From: Byssochlamys sp. IMV 00236
Lineage: Eukaryota > Ascomycota > Eurotiomycetes > Eurotiales > Thermoascaceae
DNA length: 11,051 nt
NCBI GenBank assembly: GCA_001931875.2
Contig: MSJH02000298.1
Coordinates: 1 to 11,051, forward strand
Reading direction: 5' to 3'
This document shows, piece by piece, positions 8,717-11,051 of this stretch. Both the position numbers and the translations under genes were made by a program. Numbering within the stretch: the first letter of the stretch is position 1; each line of letters starts with the position of its first letter. Below the pieces are notes generated by a model. The model was not told where the DNA came from and did not search any database. It saw only the letters and a list, made by a program, of their open reading frames with translations.

Positions 8717-9885
8717 GTAAAAATTTACAGATGGGCAATTTGTATGTGTCTAAGACCCAATATTTTTGTCTAACGCCGTCCCAAACGCCTTGTTCTGCCC
8801 AAGTAGATATAGGCATTTCAATGTACTCGGTGCTTAAGCCAAAGTCACGCAAGTCAATTTCAGACACTTCACAGTAAATGTCATGAAAGAATTGATTTGT
8901 GGCTCCAAGACCGTTAAACCATGTATACACGCCATCGTGTTGAAGTATGTTTGGCACACAATCATGAAAGGCTCTGAGATCTTCATAAAATTCACCATAA
9001 GTATCAAAGAAGATGCCATCAAAGGCAATATCTAACTTGGATACCATATCTTGCCATCGACCAAACAGAATCTTCACACCCGGCTTCTTATCCCATCCTA
9101 ATTTGAGCATATGAGCATAGACATCAGGATGTGCTTCGATAATATAATGATTCTTGGGTTTATATTTCTGAAGTTCGGTATCAATCAAGCCCAATCCAAA
9201 ACCTACGTTGAGCACATTCAAGCCTTCTTGGGGACACATCACCTTGGCATGTTCCACCATCAATGGACCTTCCCAGCCCATCATGACAGCGTCGTTATTT
9301 TCATCCAAGAGTTTATTATCGTCATAGTGTAGTTTTTGCTGAAGATAAGCCTTGTTGGCTATGGCTCTTGCTACATCTTCTTCGTCGTAATCGCCAAACG
9401 TCTTTTTTAATGCACGTATTAAAAGCTCTGAACGAACGCCCTCCTCTACTAGGCGATCATAGATAGTCTTGTGTCCATTTTTGAGTGCTAGCTCACCTGC
9501 TGTCACTTCTGATCTGTCGACAACGTTATAAGGGTGTTTTTCGGATAATAGCCAGTTGACAACGTCCAAATGGCCATGTTCAGCAGCGTAATGTAGAGGT
9601 GTACGTCCAGTGTCGGTTCCGTTGAAGCATAGATCTGCACCTTGATCGTTTACAAGTGACTTGACTTTTTCCTTTTATTGTCACATATAATCAGCATAAA
9701 TAAATAAAAAGAAAGAGGTTCCTTACTAGATCATTAGCAATGACAGCAGTGATCAACTCATTTCCAAGCTTAATATCTTCTTCAGTGTATGTAGTAGAAT
9801 CAATTTGTTCTTCTGTAACTTCATTTTCTGTTACTTCAGAAGCATCATTTTCAATCTTTTGCCTCTTTATTTCTTGTTGATCCAT
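8712..9885 (-). CDS. RMT2: Protein arginine N-methyltransferase 2 (RMT2-type, ankyrin repeats plus GAMT-like methyltransferase)
   Basis: Exons 9885-9727 and 9671-8712, joined across a 55-nt GTAAGG...AAAAG intron, encode 372 residues. An acidic, Glu/Thr-rich N-terminus (1-40) is followed by ankyrin sequence (GRTPLHYAAEHGHLDVVNWLL, about 73-95) and a second weaker repeat to about 130. The S-adenosylmethionine-binding domain has motif I NVLNVGFGLGLID at 205-217, post-I acidic YIIEAHPDV at 229-237, GRWQD at 257-261, FDGIFFDTYGEFYEDL at 270-285, and FNGLGATNQFF at 306-316. Yeast Rmt2 modifies the delta nitrogen of one arginine in ribosomal protein uL11 (Rpl12), and this protein should do likewise. 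The downstream ATG at 9885 is preferred. An in-frame ATG at 9942 would add a hydrophobic stretch read through the poly-A-rich leader. The gene converges on the uL15 gene. Confidence 0.93.
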
Positions 9886-10653
9886 ATTTGAGAGAAGAAG
9901 AAAAAAAAAAACTTTAAAGCGGCTTAAAGGGGGAATATTCATTGTCGGAATAAAATTAATGTTTACTGTTCAAAAAGGACTCATAATACGATGTCAAATA
10001 CCCCCCTTTTTTTTGTTACTATCCTCTCAAAGCTTTATAACGCCAGGTTACCGAGTTACAGTTCCAGCTGGGAATTTCCAGATTGCAAAACAGAAATCAG
10101 TTTATTGCATTGGCCCATATTAATATATAGCATATTACTAGTAAGGAAAAACCCATATCATTAACAATCTATAGCCGTTAAACTACCTCAAACTGCTTCA
10201 TAATGATGCATACGAAGAAGTCATTAAACTGTTGTTTCCTTGGATTATCAAAGACAAATAAAAGTGCGTCAAATGAATATGAAAGTAGTCATTTTATTAA
10301 GATTAAAGAACAAAAAGACAAAGTGTGGGAGTAACAAAATGAAGTTTTTATTAGAGTAAGCAATAGTTTGATTTCCAAAGAGAGAGAGTTTTGAGTAAGT
10401 AGAGGTTTTTCTTTTGATAGCCAAGCAGGGAGATTTCTTCTTTTTTTCTTTCCATAAGTCCAGAAGGTTACATTACCGCTAGCTTTCAAACCCAAGATAA
10501 CTAGGGCCATAGGCTGCATGCCAGAAGACTACAAGACGTAAACCCTCCATGAAAAAAAAGTACTCAAGTCTCAAATTTCAAGTTAAAAGTCAATCTCAAA
10601 CCATACCACGGTAAATTCAACGAAAAAGGTGCTTCAACGTACAAAGAGTGCAC
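9886..10653. other. Gene-free region upstream of RMT2
   Basis: The first ~130 bp should be the RMT2 promoter: an A12 run at 9900-9911 and a C6T8 block near 10003. At about 10060-10073 there is a near-palindrome TTCCAGCTGGGAA. A 76-codon minus-strand frame at 10289-10519 begins MQPMALVILGLKASG and then turns into low-complexity Lys/Leu/Ser-rich sequence. It resembles no family I know, and I do not call it a gene. Confidence 0.5.
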
Positions 10654-10776
10654 TCATAAGTACCTAGGACGAAGCATTTCGAAAGGGGTGATGACCGTGG
10701 AGACATCGGAATATTGAACCTTTGGAGCATCGCAACCGCCGAGCTCAGCAGTAGGGGGGGGGGAGGGAGGGTTTAC
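10538..10776. repeat. 11-bp perfect inverted repeat flanking 239 bp
   Basis: GTAAACCCTCC at 10538-10548 recurs as its exact reverse complement GGAGGGTTTAC at 10766-10776. The right copy abuts a ten-G run (10754-10763). The arms are too short to prove a mobile element, and flanking bases show no duplication. Confidence 0.4.
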
Positions 10777-10908
10777 GGGCCGTTCATCAGCTGTAGAGGC
10801 AGAGCCATAACAATAGGAGCATCCCGGCGTGATCCAGCGTAGAGAAGCAGCGACCTGTAGCAGAGCTTGATAGAATTTGGCAGATATGTAGTTACTCCAG
10901 AGCAGTAT
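10654..10908 (-). other. Stop-to-stop open frame of 84 codons without an early Met, GC-richer than its surroundings
   Basis: The minus strand is open from just after the stop at 10911-10909 to the TGA at 10656-10654. The only Met is near the end. The frame reads like protein: a short helix-like start (YISAKFYQALLQVAASLRW), a Cys-rich turn (GCSYCYGS), a proline stretch encoded by the C-rich tract (VNPPSPPPTAELGG), and a closing segment VQYSDVSTVITPFEMLRPR. It could be an internal or terminal exon of a gene starting outside the window, a fragment of a repeat, or chance. I recognise no family. The competing Met-started frame at 11006-10773 on the same strand looks less coherent. Confidence 0.25.
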
Positions 10909-11051
10909 TCATTAGCAGCAGGTATTGATAGACATGAGCAAAATTCTTTAGGGGCTTTTCGACGTTGATAAACATGGGACAGGCATTCACTAGCATTTTC
11001 AGGCACTGATGATTATTTATAGGCATTGGTAAGCATGAGTAGGCGTTCATT
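10901..11051. repeat. Degenerate tandem repeat with a 20-bp period, running off the window edge
   Basis: Cut every 20 bases from 10901, the sequence lines up: GGTATTGATAGACATGAGCA (10921), GACGTTGATAAACATGGGAC (10961), AGGCATTCACTAGCATTTTC (10981), AGGCACTGATGATTATTTAT (11001), AGGCATTGGTAAGCATGAGT (11021) and AGGCGTTCATT (11041). The shared core is roughly AGGCATTGATAAGCATGAG. Weaker copies may reach back to about 10781. This looks like a decayed minisatellite. The period is not a multiple of three, which argues against a repeat protein. Confidence 0.5.

Noticed and set aside
9691..9942. RMT2 start at the upstream ATG (9942)
   Set aside because: The extension is a hydrophobic run translated from the poly-A/poly-T-rich leader. 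The ATG at 9885 gives a hydrophilic N-terminus that better suits this soluble enzyme.
10289..10519. Minus-strand 76-codon frame as a gene
   Set aside because: After a plausible start it becomes low-complexity Lys, Leu and Ser-rich sequence, with no recognisable motif or splice context.
10773..11006. Minus-strand Met-started frame of 77 codons as a gene
   Set aside because: It runs through the 20-bp tandem repeat, whose period shifts phase, and the alternative frame at 10654-10908 reads more like protein.

Overview
The window looks like nuclear DNA of a filamentous fungus, most likely an early-diverging one (Mucoromycota, Mucorales-like). The grounds are AT-rich spacers, compact genes with many 48-75 nt GT-AG introns, a mitochondrial NAD-isocitrate dehydrogenase, an RMT2-type methyltransferase (a fungal and plant family), and a Mutator-like transposon with a zinc-binding N-terminus and a SWIM finger. 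The taxonomic call is inference. All gene models below were spliced by eye from reading frame and splice consensus.

Layout, left to right. Positions 70-523 hold a small three-exon plus-strand gene that I do not recognise. Positions 606-1563 carry a chain of minus-strand reading frames in three phases, probably decayed. Positions 1538-1890 are bounded by a ~58-bp imperfect inverted repeat, likely a small transposon relic. Positions 2398-3316 (+) encode a 273-residue NUDT19-type Nudix hydrolase ending in the peroxisomal signal SKL. It converges on 3437-5006 (-), the catalytic-type subunit of mitochondrial NAD-dependent isocitrate dehydrogenase (8 exons, 381 residues). Positions 5007-5793 are spacer.

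Positions 5794-7608 are a 1.8-kb Mutator-like element. Its 23-bp terminal inverted repeats are identical. The transposase inside, on the minus strand, has lost its catalytic core and has at least five stop codons, but keeps the N-terminal zinc-binding region, two introns and the SWIM finger. Its right end lies only 131 bp upstream of the start codon of ribosomal protein uL15 (yeast RPL28, human RPL27A; 7740-8575, +), whose first coding exon is just the ATG. Converging on this gene is RMT2 (8712-9885, -), an ankyrin-repeat protein arginine methyltransferase.

Positions 9886-11051 have no recognisable gene. The right end holds a GC-richer minus-strand open frame without a useful Met (10654-10908), an 11-bp inverted repeat, a ten-G run, and a degenerate 20-bp tandem repeat that runs off the edge.

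The genes do not form one pathway. They are two tail-to-tail housekeeping pairs, a peroxisomal Nudix enzyme with a TCA-cycle enzyme and a ribosomal protein with a ribosomal-protein methyltransferase, separated by transposon debris. I found no clear new multi-gene system. The most notable structures are the two transposon relics and the unexplained right-hand end.
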